Shown here: one piece after another, positions 36,782-49,220 of the stretch | Position numbering within the stretch: position 1 is the stretch's first letter | Layout: the number at the start of each line of letters is the position of its first letter | Source: Anagrus nilaparvatae | Lineage: Eukaryota; Arthropoda; Insecta; Hymenoptera; Mymaridae | DNA: 64,000 bases | Reading direction: 5' to 3' | Assembly: GCA_022575985.1 (NCBI GenBank) | Contig: JAKSXM010000137.1 | Coordinates: 23,516,001-23,580,000, forward strand | Program-made: the position numbers and the translations under genes | Notes under the pieces: model-generated | Databases searched by the model: none | What the model saw: only the letters and a program-made list of their open reading frames with translations | Told to the model about the DNA's origin: nothing

Positions 36782-39742
36782 TCAATCATCATGTATTGCA
36801 AAAAGCTTAGCTATTTCATTTATCTCATCTTGTTTTGTGCCTCTTGCAAGAACCTGCAAAATAAAATTTGTAGATTCAAAAAAAAAATATAATTTTATAA
36901 AAATAAATATTATTTTTAAGTAAATAATTTACTTGTCTTGCAGTTGACATTTTATTAAAAACATTCCACAAAAGAATTCCAACAACATTATTATTTCTTA
37001 GATAGAATACAACGCCTTTATCAAAATTTTTGGATGCAGGTTGCTTAGATAGCTCTTTCCCTTCTTTTACGGAATTATTTGAATGTAATTCTTCATTATT
37101 ATTTTTATCTGTTTTTGAATCCTTTTTAATTTCAATTTTATTCTAAATTTTAATTAAAATTTTATTTTAAAAAAAGTAATGATGATTTTTTTTTGTGATA
37201 ATTTTTTATTCAGCGAAATAAATTTAGAATAATCAATAAAATATTACCTCTGTTTTATTATCTACCGCAGAATCTGTTTCTACAACATTCTTGGCTTCAG
37301 AAGCTTCAGCAAATACACCAACAGTTTCCAATGTTGAATCGATAATTCCAATAGCTTCTAAACCAATTTCTGGTCCTAAATCAGACCAAAACATTGATTG
37401 ATGATGATAAGGCTTCTTTGCTCCTGTCATATTTTCACCAGCTAATCTTCCAGAAATTACAGCATGATCATGATGCTCAATTCTTCTTCTACCAAGTTTA
37501 ACATCATAAAAGCAAGCAGCATCTCCAGAAACCCAAACATTACTTCTTGCTTCTAATTCAGCATTCACTAAGAATCCCCCTCGTTCAGTATCAAGTTCTA
37601 ATGAATCTTCAGCAAAATCAGTGTTTGCCGTTACTCCAATAGAAACCACTACTTTATCTGCATCTACCTAAATTTTTAGCGGTTAATTAAAATTTATAAT
37701 TTATATTTTTCTGAACTTACAACTTCTCCATTGGTAAGAATCAAAGATAACCTATCATTTTTTAATTTACAACCATGGACTTCAGTATTTGTTATTAGAT
37801 TAACACCCTCCGAATTTACTTGTGAAGTTGCCCATTCACTTAAATATTTGGGTAAAATTTGTGCCAATATCGATTTTTCTTTAAATATTTGATAAACCTT
37901 CTTCTCAGAATCAACTGGAATTTTTTAAATTGAAAGTAAATAAAATAATAAAAATTTTTTTTACATTAACTAACCATTTCTCGCTAAAGAACAAGCTAAT
38001 TCTGATCCCAATAATCCTCCTCCAATAATAACAATATTTTTTACTTCAGGTTTCTGAATACTATTTAATAAATCAAGGTAATCTTCTTTTGCCCTAAACG
38101 TCATAACTTTTTCTTTCACATTATCATCAGCAGAATTAAAAATTTCTAAATTCTTTGGAGAGGCACCTTTTAAATTTAAAAGCATGAAATTTTTTTAAAT
38201 TCTGAGGCTTAAAATTAAATTTTTTTTTAATTTGCAATTTACCAGAAGCAATAAGGCATTTTCCATATTTAATTTTATGGCCATCTTGCAAGTAGACAGT
38301 TTGATTTGTAACATCAATTTTTTTTACAGTCCACCCTCTTGCAACTGCAACCCCGCCTTTTTCTGATTCAATTAACTTGTCTGTCTCTAGATAAAATTCA
38401 GGTGGCTCAAAAAATAAACTTTTAAATTAATGATTAGTATAAGTCGATTAATAGATATTAAATTAATCAAATAAAAAATACCTTCTTCTTGTGCCATTCC
38501 ATTGTGTAAAATTTAACTTATCAGGTGATACTTCATCTTTATTATACCAGAGTTCTTTAGATAAAGGAGGCCTCATGTAAGGTAAATCTCCTTCTTTGGT
38601 TATTACTAAAACCTAACGTTTAATTGAATTAAAAAAAACTCACAACTCTAAATGTATCGCTGTTAATTAAATACCTTAGCCTTAGGATCGCTAGCTTTTA
38701 TAGAACGAAATGCTGAAAATGCAGAAGTTCCACCACCTATTAATAAATAAGGTACTTCCGATGGTATTGACTTAGAGCTTATTGGGTTTGGTACTATTGG
38801 TGGTTTTTTATTTACTGTTTTCTGTGTTTTACCTAATAAAATTTAAATGAAAATAAAATAAGTTTGTATAAATTGGATTAACTTGTATTATACTTACTTT
38901 GTAATGCATCTGTTTTCTTTTTTTTATCTTTATCATCAAACCAGTCTGTGAACTAACAAAAATTTTTTTAGTTTATAAAATTTTAAATGATAATTTGAAA
39001 AAAATAATAAACAAATCTTTGTACCACAAATAAAGATATCCCTGTTAAAATAAGCACAACAAGCGTTTGCTTCCAGTACATATAATTAGATGATCCAGAC
39101 GAACCTTCATTAGCCTTTGCACAATCTTCGTAAACAGGACAAGTTGTAGGGCAAGAATTTATATCACCACCACATTTTGGAGAACTTACATTTAAATCTG
39201 AATTTGTACTAGATCCTTGAGCTGAATGTAATGATGGTAGAGGAGGTGGCTGTGATAAAGGAGGTACTTTTCCAAAAGTTTTATCTTTAGAATTATTATC
39301 ATCTGCTCTCCTGAAGCAGCTTGTGTGAATCTTTTGATTTGTGTTTGAATTGTTTAACTTTAAAAAACTGTTACCTAAAATACCTTTTTAGAAAAATTAT
39401 AAACTTGTGAGTATTCAAATTGTATTAGTTATAAAAATAGGCATTCAATTGTAATTCAATTTACAACTTTCTGCTAAGGTTATAACCATAACTTTTTAAA
39501 TACATGTGATTGCTCCAAAAATTAAAATTTTCCCAATATAAATTTTTCAAATTTATTTTAAATAAATTTTATTAATAAGAAATTAATATAAAAAAAAAGG
39601 TACAAAGTAACATTAAACTAAATTTTTGGAGAGTATTTTTGAAATCATTACCAATTTTTTCCCATTTCTCCTGAAAATGAGTACATTTTGTGTGTCTTGT
39701 TATTTTAGAAAGATGAAAAACTATTTTTCCGTAACTTAACAT
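36782..39742 (-). CDS. AIFM1: Apoptosis-inducing factor 1, mitochondrial
   Basis: An FAD-dependent NADH oxidoreductase of the mitochondrial intermembrane space. It supports respiratory-chain biogenesis and, when released, nuclear DNA breakdown. Eleven exons on -, 5' to 3': 39652-39742, 39025-39374, 38898-38952, 38675-38832, 38482-38612, 38243-38418, 37975-38166, 37721-37914, 37248-37667, 36933-37142 and 36782-36853, about 682 residues. The N-terminus ([17 protein letters not shown]) suits a mitochondrial presequence. A single membrane segment ([13 protein letters not shown]) ends near residue 147. The FAD-binding [10 protein letters not shown] follows at about 190, then [13 protein letters not shown], the NAD-binding [14 protein letters not shown] at about 370, [10 protein letters not shown] and an AIF-type C-terminal domain ending [10 protein letters not shown] Lys/Asn-rich insert ([12 protein letters not shown]) lies in the C-terminal loop. 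Start chosen because only this ATG keeps phase with exon 2. Confidence 0.92.
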
Positions 39743-42163
39743 TTTTTTATGAATATAGGTAGGTACTTTTTAAAAAACTATTTGCCGAAAAATGTGAGGT
39801 TAAAAAAATGTGTTTTATTCGTCGTCTCCTTTTTTCCTTTATTATCACACGCGCACTGGAACAAAAATAATTGCAACTGCGACGACATTGACGACATATA
39901 CGAATATCTGAATTCTTTTTTTATGCAAATAAATTTTAAAAAAACATCGAGAGGTTTAGGTAATCATATTAAAGAAGTCTGGTTGTTTGGTTTTTGTAAT
40001 AATCATAAACATGACTTTTCTCACGTATAAAATTTTTGCGATCTGAAAATTGATAATACCATTTACGAGTTTTATTTAATTCTCAAGTACAATTCACTCT
40101 CGAATTAACTGCGAAATTACGCATATTATTATTAAATCTTTGCAGATTTTATTTTTATTAATAATTATTATTTATACATTGTATTATAAAAATAATATAT
40201 TATAGTTATTTCAAAAGTAACGCGCAAAATAACTACACAAGAGTAATTAAAATTTCTCGCAAAATGTATAAATATCCGGCTCAAATTTATCCTATTTCCG
40301 TTATCAATGATTTTGAATAATAATAAAAGAGATTTTGTTTGAAAATAGAATCTGGTTTATAAGGTCAAATAAAGATCAAATCATTCGTGCATTTAAAAAA
40401 ATGTAAGTTATCTAAAATAATTGCGACATTATAATAATAATATATTAATATTTTCATTTTTAAATATCATTAAAATTATGCTATATTATTTATATTTGCA
40501 TCAGATTTGAAATAATACCAGAAGGAGCAGTAATTTTTTCTATTTTTTTTTCAAATTTTATCATAATATTGAAAAAAAATTGATTGCCGCAATGGGAATA
40601 GATGTCCAAAACCCTATACTACTTTTTTGACCCTATATACTGCCGCAATCGGAATTTTTTTCAGAGTATAGGGTATAGGGTCGAAAGGGTAGGGTTTTGG
40701 ACATCTAAACGGTTTGGTGCTCGGAAAAAATAACTTATAACCGGTTTGTGTAAATATATAACCAAAATGAAATACATCAAAAATATCAAGTCCCGAGTTA
40801 TTAAAAGTCCCTAAACACGGATTATTCTTAGTCCCCAAACTTGAATTATTTTAAGTCTCTTTGAAATTATTTTTAAGTACCATCAGTCTTTATCATGGAC
40901 ACAAACGGACAACAAGCACTGTGTTAAAAGTGAGGCTAAATCAAATTTTTATACATGTAAAATAGGGTCTGGCTCAATTGTTCAGCCTCAATAATTAATA
41001 TCGGTAATATTTAATTAAATATAACCGTAAAAAATTAAATTTCAAGCCTCATGCACTAAAAATTTTTTATCTAAGGCAAAAATACAATTTATTTGTAAAA
41101 TTAATTTAAAATTTTCTTCAGTTTTATAAATTGAAATCATATTATTCTTGGGGTCCTTTTATCTAGCGTCCATAAGTTTTTATAAGTCCCATTTGACCCC
41201 CCTCCTCAAATCGGACTCCTCCCTTGATTTTCAGATTCCCAGGGTACCCCGTCCCTTAAACATGTTCCATGTTAATATGCATTCTATGATAACGGCACAA
41301 CAAAAATTTTTGTCTGCATCTTTCTATTATGGCCCATTAGGATCGCATTCTATTTTTCTTCTTCAGTTGCGAAAAAAACACCTTTCTTAGCTGCCAGAAA
41401 ATGCGTATATTTTCTAATTTCTGACCGCTGACAAAAAAATTACATTGCATATATATTTGAATTTGAAAAAATAAAACTGCATTTATATAAATTTTAATAA
41501 CTTTTAATTTTTATTATAAAAAAAGAAAAAAAAATTGCACATTATTATTTATAAACTCTATATTAATTAAAAATTGTTTACTTTCACTAAAATTAAAATT
41601 TGATTTTTTATATTTAAACAATAATTATTATTAATTATTCAAGTTATTTACATTAAACTATTTGATATACAAATTTTTTTTGTTAAACATTACTTTTGAT
41701 TAAAATTTTTAAATTTATTACAATAATAAATTACAATATCTTCAAATATTTATTTTTTATAAAATTTTTCATATTTTTACAACATTAATATTTTAAATCT
41801 TTATAATATCATAAAAATGAAATATTTGACTTTTTTAATTAAAATATGCATTTTAAAAAATGGCTATTTTTATTATATTTAAATTAATAAAAAAAAAATG
41901 AAAATAAAAATTAAATCTATGCTAAATATCATCAACATCATTCAATTATTATATTTTATCGACATTCATTAATTATAATCTTTCACAGCCTTATATAGAA
42001 ATATTTTAGTAAAAGAAAATCTAACAGTTAATCTGAGGCCAATATTATTTTTAAAAAAATTATATTTACAATAATAGGTGGTTTATATATAACAAAACAA
42101 ACAAATTCTTAAAATTATATTAATTCAACAATTTGATATGAGATTTAGGTATATATAACATTT
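39743..42163. other. Intergenic region between AIFM1 and the Rabin8-like gene
   Basis: It contains the AIFM1 promoter side, a short hairpin at 40599-40707, and a GC-richer patch at about 41140-41390. A + strand open frame from 39749 is not supported by any family match. The last kilobase is extremely AT-rich and probably includes the 3' UTR of the - strand Rabin8-like gene. Confidence 0.45.
40599..40707. repeat. ~110-bp imperfect hairpin
   Basis: GATGTCCAAAACCCTA at the left is mirrored by TAGGGTTTTGGACATC at the right. A second inner pair is built on GACCCTATA and TATAGGGTC. The loop holds GCCGCAATCGGAATTTTTTT, and a near copy of GCCGCAATGGGAAT lies just outside the left arm. It is a likely MITE remnant, with no target duplication identified. 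Confidence 0.6.
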
Positions 42164-45100
42164 TTATGCTGATACAGCCATTCCAAGTCTCGCTAGTACC
42201 ATTTCTTTTCTTAATCTTATTATTTCCCAAAAAATATCATTTACTAGAAAAAATAAATAAATTAATTTAATATATAAATTATTTATAAATTTGTAATTTA
42301 AAATTTTAATTTTACCAGAACTTTTGACAAGGCCACGTTCAATGTAACGTAAATAATTAAGAAAATCACAGACTGCTATAATCTATTAAAAAAATTGAAT
42401 TAATTATTTTGTATGGATTTTTTTTTTGTTATTTTTTATCTTACCCTATTTCGACACAATTGTGAAATACAATGCCATTGATTATCTTGATCACTTATTC
42501 TTATTCTGTATTGACAGTGTCTTGAAGTATTCAATAAAGCGCATTTCCTAAAAATAAAAAAATTTTTTTTTAATAACTTATTATTCAAGGTAAAATTTTT
42601 ATAAAGAAAAAAGTGTGTCAATATGTAAGCAACAAAATTATGAAAGCAATAAATCAAAAAATTATTTATTTATTATAAAAAAAAACAATAAACCTACTTT
42701 GGAAAACCAAGTTTAGCTTTATCACTAACAGCCTCGACAAATATTATTCCATCAAGTACTGCTTGTCTGACCTTGTCGCCAAGTTCAATATTTGGAAAAT
42801 CAAGACAAAGATCTATATCTTCTCGGAAAATTCTTTCGATAAATGGATCTGTTTTATCGACAGATGGTTTTAGTTTCCAATTTAAAAATTCTGCGTGTAC
42901 TCTAGGATCAACTTCTAAACCATCAAGATTATCTACTGTTTCTTTATTATTATCAGATCTGGAATCTTTTTCCATCAGTCTTTTGCAACAATTATCACGA
43001 TCCCTTGTTTCTTTATCACGATCATTTTCATGATGATTACATGAATGATTTTGATTTTGTTGATGATTATCAAAAAATGTGCTGCCATTTAAGGGTGCTG
43101 TTGTTGATCTAGGTGAATTTTTTTGAGGCGAATCCGGAGGCGAAGATTCGCGACCATACTTTAAATTAAAGTGTGAGGGGGAACGACGATATTTTGATTT
43201 ATTGGAACCATTTTCATCCTAGTAAATTAAAAAAATTCATTAAAATTGTGGGCGAATATTTAAGATCTGTGGTCAGAAATATAAAAATGTCCAGGTCGCT
43301 CGTAAATTATACCACCCAATAGAGGTTTCATTTTCAAGCGATCTGGAGTCATTTTTTTAGGCCAAAAATCGTAAACAATTTTTCGGAAAATATTCATTTT
43401 CCAGCCACTGACAAGAATAATTAAATAAAATAAAATAAGCAAAAAAAATTACCGAATGTGATGCAGTACACCCATTAGCAATTTGCGGATGTAAATGTGG
43501 ATTAGGTCTAGCTGGTGTAGACGTTAAAACTAATGTTTTCAGCGCCATAACTTCAGCAGCCAACATTTCAGATTTCATTCTACTCTCTTCCAACAAGCGT
43601 TCAGCACTAGCTCTTCTTAAATTAGCTTCTTGCACCATATTATGCGCTTCTTGAAACAAACTAGCTGTTAATTCTTGCAATTCAGCTTCAACATCCTGAC
43701 GTATTCTTAATAATCTTATAACTTCTTCGTCTTTTAATTTCAATTCAGTTTTAAGTAAATTTAATTCTTCGCGTAGTTTTATTATTATTAATTCGTCACT
43801 TAGATCATCATCATTAACATCGTTTATTTTCTCAGTATTTGATGATTCTGGATTAGTAAGCTGCAATTATATATAAAAAATAAGGTTTTCTTTAATAAAA
43901 AAAATTAACAAACGATAAGTAGAAAGAGGTCGAGTTGAGTCAGACATACAACATATAGATAAAATTGATTTAATTCAATAGAGTTTTCAGTATATCGGGT
44001 GAAATATTTATTGGAATGTCAATTTTAAAACTTTTCAATAAATATAATAGAAAGTTTTGAAAATGTTTAATTGAATGAATGTCAAAAAATAATACGAATT
44101 TTATTTGATTTATCAAAAACTTAAATCAAAATAATTTTATTAAACTTTCTAGATAATACAAACTGAAAAATGTTTGAAATATTAAATAGAGAAATTTTTT
44201 ATATTACTAAAGTCTATAAAAAATATAACTGTAAATAAAGAATACAAAACTCATCGTCGTCAGTCAGTTGAAATATATAAAAAAATTACTTACATTTGTA
44301 TTATTACTACTACTATTTCGTTGTGTGATATCGTCGTTATTGTGCGTTAACTTTCTAGTATCATCATCATTTTCGTCGCTATTTTTATGGCAATTTTCAT
44401 TCATTAATTTTTCTTCGTTGTTTAATTTTTTTAGTAATCTGTTATCTAATGATTTTTTTGTATCTAATTTAATATTTGGTATTGACGTCGTTGTTGTTGT
44501 TGTATCGGTTAGTGATTTTTTTTTAATATCTTTATTCGTTGTTAAAGATGAATTTGAGCCTGATGAACGACGCTTATTTGTTGTTACGTTGTGTGATAAT
44601 AGGGTATTTTCGTTTAGTGAAAAATATAAATTTGGTTTTGTTGAACTGCAAATAAATTAAAATAAAATTAGTTATTTTTGAGCAAGATTCTTTAGGGCTC
44701 TTCAAAATAGCAAAGTTTAAATTTTTTAGAAGAGTATTTTGGAAAAACTTTAAACTACCTTAAAAATCTACTGAATGGCGTACTAAATATCAAAATAACA
44801 ACACACTCTAAAATTACAGTCATTTTTAATTAAACACCATTTTCCTTGTAAATAAAACTCGGAACGTAAAACAAAACTAACAAAACTAGTTTTAAGATAT
44901 ACAAATAATAAAAAATTCTTATCAAAAAAGCACTAAAAAAAATTAGCAATTTCTACGTACCTAAATTTTTTATCATCATCGTCGAATAAACCAGTCGGTT
45001 GATTGTTGACTTTAGAATTATCATCATTTTTATAACCAAATAAATCAGTAGCAGCTCTAGCCAAATCAGATTTTAAAATAGAAAAATTTGTTGTTGTTGG

Positions 45101-45313
45101 ATTACTACAATCAATGTCATCGTTGTACAATTCATCGTCATCGTCGGTTGTATATTCTTCGTCACCAGTTGTGCCAGTACTACCAGCACGACGATGTTTG
45201 GTTATCAATGGCCTATAAGCATATTCTGTTGTTGTTGATGACGTTTGTTGAGTATTCGAATCCGTTGAATCCATTGAATTGAATTCTTGGGGTGTTTCTT
45301 GAATTGAATTCAT
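42164..45313 (-). CDS. RAB3IL1: Rab guanine-nucleotide exchange factor of the Rabin8/GRAB (Sec2) family
   Basis: Family members activate Rab8 (and interact with Rab3A), acting in exocytosis and primary cilium formation. Seven coding exons on -, 5' to 3': 44961-45313, 44294-44645, 43453-43860, 42698-43218, 42445-42547, 42316-42382 and 42164-42243, about 627 residues with all phases consistent. The Sec2 GEF coiled coil lies at about residues 255-355, including the signature LTASLFQEAHNMVQEAN. The C-terminal part (about 520-627) matches the family: KCALLNTSRHCQYRIRISD, YLRYIERGLV and FWEIIRLRKEMVLARLGM. The N-terminal ~235 residues and the stretch after the coiled coil are long, low-complexity and rich in Asn, Asp, Ser and Thr. 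The 5' exon runs to an acceptor at 45363 and stays open upstream of the ATG, so a further coding exon may exist. The vertebrate paralogues RAB3IP and RAB3IL1 cannot be told apart here. Confidence 0.85.
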
Positions 45314-45363
45314 TGTTGATTTTTGATATCCATTGAAGAAACCTGGATTTATGATATTTCTTC

Positions 45364-48300
45364 CTGTAACACATAAATATTCAGAATGTTAAATTGAGTG
45401 TATTTCTTTTAAATTAATAAAATTTTATTTTTCTGTTACGTAAATTTTACTAAGCATGATTCAGGGATGTAAAGAAAATTAAATAAGAATCGTTAAAAGA
45501 AACTATTAAAAAAAAGCTGTTAATTTAATAATCGTCTCAATAAAACCAAGGACATTTTTTACAGTGTATTTTTTCAGTTTTATTGAAATGTACCATATAT
45601 AATTTAAGAAAAAAATATATACATAAAAAAATTACAGCTTAATAAAAAAAAAAAATTAATGATAGAGAGAATACTGTACAGTTTTAAATACTAATTATAA
45701 TGATATGATATTAAAAATTCTAAGAAATTTAATTTTTTACATAATCACATAAAATTTTTTGATACCATTTTTTTTTTCTAATAAAAATGATTTTTATTCT
45801 ATATATTTTAATCAATAATTTACTTGACTGAGTGTTATATATGTTTCCTATGTGTCTAACGAGCGAAGGAATTCCCGTTCTCACGATTGCCACATACATA
45901 ATGTACATGTAAGAGTTTAATCATTTGTTGTTTAGTTAGTATTATTATTATTATTTTACGTATGTAAGATTATCAATTGAGTTATTTTTCATGGTGGAAA
46001 AATTCATGGGGTTTTGTGTGGGGTGGGAATTTCTAGGAAAATTCAAAGGTGTAATTATTTTTTCAGAGGGACCAATTTTTACCTGAATATTCGTAATCTA
46101 GAAAATCCCAGTTTTTTTAAAAAAAATTTATCTATTTTTTATTCAAAATAAAATCATTTTTATTAAATTGCACGTTTCAAAAATCATTAATCATAAATTA
46201 TTTTTCTTTTATTTCTCTATGCAGATAAAACTTTTCAATTAAATGATTGATTGATCATTTGCAGTACTTATTATTATCATCAATTAATTAATTGGACTTA
46301 ATTGAAGATTATTTATACTGCTCTACTTAAAAAATATTATAAAAATTTTTTTTATTTGAATATACAAAAGAAGAATTAATATGAAAAAAAAATTTTTAGA
46401 ATAATGGCTTATGAAAATAATTATGATAGAATACGTTGATACGACACTATATGAGTGATTTTACGTTAAATAGTACCTTTATTTTTTTCCTAAATAGTCC
46501 TAATTTTATCAAAACCCATGAAAAAAAAATTGTTTTCCAATTATTTTTTAGCTTGTTTTACTTTAATTTTAAAAAATTCTAAATAAGTCATTTTTAGCCC
46601 AAAAAAATTTTAACAAGACTCTATAAATTTAACGTGGAATAGCTAATATATCGTTAAAATATATGTCAATACAAAATTCCTTGTTATAAATTCCAAGCAC
46701 ATTGTCATATTTTAAAATTTTAATAAATAATTGATTCTCATATTTTATGCTAAAAACTAGCAGAGTAGTAGTAAACTTGCTTGTTACATAAATCTTACAA
46801 TCAAAAAAGGGTGCACAGGTGCGTCTATACTGCATTTTATAGCCTAGTCAAGTATAATAGTAACTTATTTCTATACATGCTAATATTTTTTGCTTTTTAT
46901 TATGCATTGAGTAACTTTTGGTTTTTTTATTTTATCAAACCAGTTTGAATTTGTTATTTAAGATTTTATCAATTTTTGATTTAAATTACAGTGATCAATA
47001 ATTTTGATTATTATTTCTGTTCTATTTCGAGAATTTCAAGACAAAAGACACAAGAAAATCGAAGAAAAAAAAATTGGCAAGAAATTCTTTTATCTGAATT
47101 ATTATCGATAAAAAAAGTTTACGAACTTTCTCTAATACTTTTTAATTAAAAAATTCGTAAAGAACCTTTTTTACAATAAACCATTAAACCTTATAAATTA
47201 CAAATAATAATAACAATTCTGTAATATTTCTTATTTTTCTTCTTTCATTACATATCCTTTTTACATAATAATATCCACACGTAAGATACAAAGAAAAAAA
47301 ATTTTTTAACTCCATTAAATTAGACTTTATGCCATTATTATTAGTCATTACCTTTTTGCAAAATTCATGCTTTATCTTTTTAACACACGAAAAAGGAATA
47401 CTTAAGTGAAGATATGTATGGAAGAAAAATAAAATAGCTAACCACAGACACTGGTATTTAACATGTTTTTTTTTTTATTTGCAACAACAAAAAAATGAAG
47501 GGCGAGAACAAGGTCTGTGTACTCTCGAAGAATAACCGTGTGACCGAGAATGCATGCATGTCTATTTATGTGTTTATAGCTTGTAAATAAATTTTTTTTT
47601 TTTAATTTTATGTAATATTAATAATTAATGATTTATTTCAATAATAAATTGGCACTTTTTTTGTCTATTTTGCTGTTTCTTTTTAGAAATAAATAAATCG
47701 ACTATGAATAAATTTTTTTGTTTTTTTCGCTTGGGTAAGTTTTGGAACTGCATACTATCTTTTTATCAAAATTTTTGAAATATTTAACCTCAGAGAACAA
47801 AAAGACTAATCTTGAAAATGTATCTTTTTGCTAAATTTACAGTTTTATTTTATAAAAATATAATTTATTTTTAAAAGATTTAATAAAAAAAATTTATTAG
47901 CATCGATTTTTTATAAATAACTTAATTACACTGGAAAAAAATTAGGTAGCTTCAAGTTTGTTAAATCTTTGAAAATATAAAAATATTGTTTCTGAAATTG
48001 AAAATTGCAAAAATAAAAATCATAATACAGTCCTCTTAAATTCATTTTTCTCAATTGTACTTAAATTTAAAGACCCAAAAAATTTAGCCCCAACTTCACA
48101 ATCCCATTTACTCTAAAATTTAGCAAAAAAAAAAAATTCGCTTAACTTGCAGGCAGATTTATTTTTACAGTGTAAGACATTAAATTTTGGCTGATCTAGT
48201 TTTCTAATAATAAAATGCATATTACAGCAAAATAAAAAATAATATAAGTCAGAAGCCAACGCCTTTTTTTACACTCAGACTGCATATTTCATTTTATTTA

Positions 48301-48600
48301 TAGTGATATAGATAAAATACAAAAAAGTTAACTGTACAATTTTAATTAAAACTTTCTAATTAACTAAAAACTTTGTCAATTTTTATATATAATAAAAAAT
48401 TGAAAATTTTCAAGCAAAAAAGTTTCAATACCAAGTGCATTCGAGCCTTTTTTAAATCTAATGTAAAAATAAGTAAGATATATTCCAAAAGTACTCGTAT
48501 AGTACAAAGTCTCTATCTGCAGATAATATATAGATATTTTCATGCTTACAAACGCGCTAAAAGTACTTTTTTTATAGGTATACTTCTAATAAAAAAAAAA
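45364..48600. other. Upstream/intronic region of the Rabin8-like gene
   Basis: No coding exon was recognised on either strand. GC-richer snippets near 45860-45910 and 47500-47570 have no open frame of note. Confidence 0.45.
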
Positions 48601-48603
48601 AAA

Positions 48604-48701
48604 GACGGCATCCTTGCTATTTCAAATGGATATAATACACGGCATAGGATCCTCAAGGGAATTGCGTCACGATTTAAATCGCGAAATGTTGTTGTAAAGT
48701 A
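48604..48701. other. GC-richer island, possible exon
   Basis: About 100 bp of clearly higher GC (GACGGCATCCTTGCTATTTC ... AATTGCGTCACGATTTAAAT ... GAAATGTTGTTGTAAA) in very AT-rich surroundings. On + it follows an A-run ending in AG and ends directly at a strong donor, GTAAGTAAG. One + frame is open (GILAISNGYNTRHRI, then LKGIASRFKSRNVVVK) but so is one on -. No family is recognised. It could be a non-coding 5' exon, a conserved element or an old insertion. Confidence 0.35.
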
Positions 48702-49007
48702 AGTAAGAAAAAGATGAAAAATCAAGAGTTTTTTTCCTATATATTGCAATAATCTAGGTAGGTTTTATTTACCTTTAACTTTAGAGTGTATCTAATGCAT
48801 TATGAGCATAAATTATAATATACCGTCTTATAGTGTAAATTTACGTATAAATTTATATTACTACTTTTATTTTTTTGAATATAAAAGAAAATTTTATATC
48901 TTTTGTATATCTTAAGCTTTATTAATGTAATTTTATTTTTAATCATGCTTGGAAGAAAATGTGTATAACAAGTTATTTAACATCATTTTTTTTTTATATA
49001 AGCTAAA

Positions 49008-49134
49008 ATACTGTGCGGAATTAAAAGACTACTATACGAATAAGTACAGTGATTGGGCCCCCGGAACCAAAACTCACCTAAGTAGTAGTATTCAAAAAGT
49101 TATCAAGAAACTCACTGGTTCCCGTTGGAATTAG
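49008..49134 (+). other. Second GC-richer island, possible terminal exon
   Basis: About 125 bp starting near a T-rich tract and ATATAAG, open on + to a TAG at 49132-49134. The frame reads LKYCAELKDYYTNKYSDW, then APGTKTHLSSSIQ and KVIKKLTGSRWN. Composition and codon mix look more coding-like than the surroundings. It lies 300 bp after the first island, but I could not join the two in one open frame with standard splice sites. No family is recognised. Confidence 0.35.
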
Positions 49135-49220
49135 ACTTTTTTGGGAGGGTTTTTTAGATTTTATTTAATTTCTTCTACCTGTAAACAGATAATGCTCTGT
49201 TCATAGTCCTGATAATAGTC

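Noticed and set aside
39749..40030. 93-codon + strand open frame with a hydrophobic segment, divergent from AIFM1
   Set aside because: It begins only 7 bp from the AIFM1 start codon on the other strand. It has no recognised family and no polyadenylation or splice support. A small secreted protein cannot be fully excluded.
42773..45282. + strand open frames of 60-130 codons
   Set aside because: They are antisense shadows of the Rabin8-like exons, produced by Ser/Asn/Asp-rich codons.
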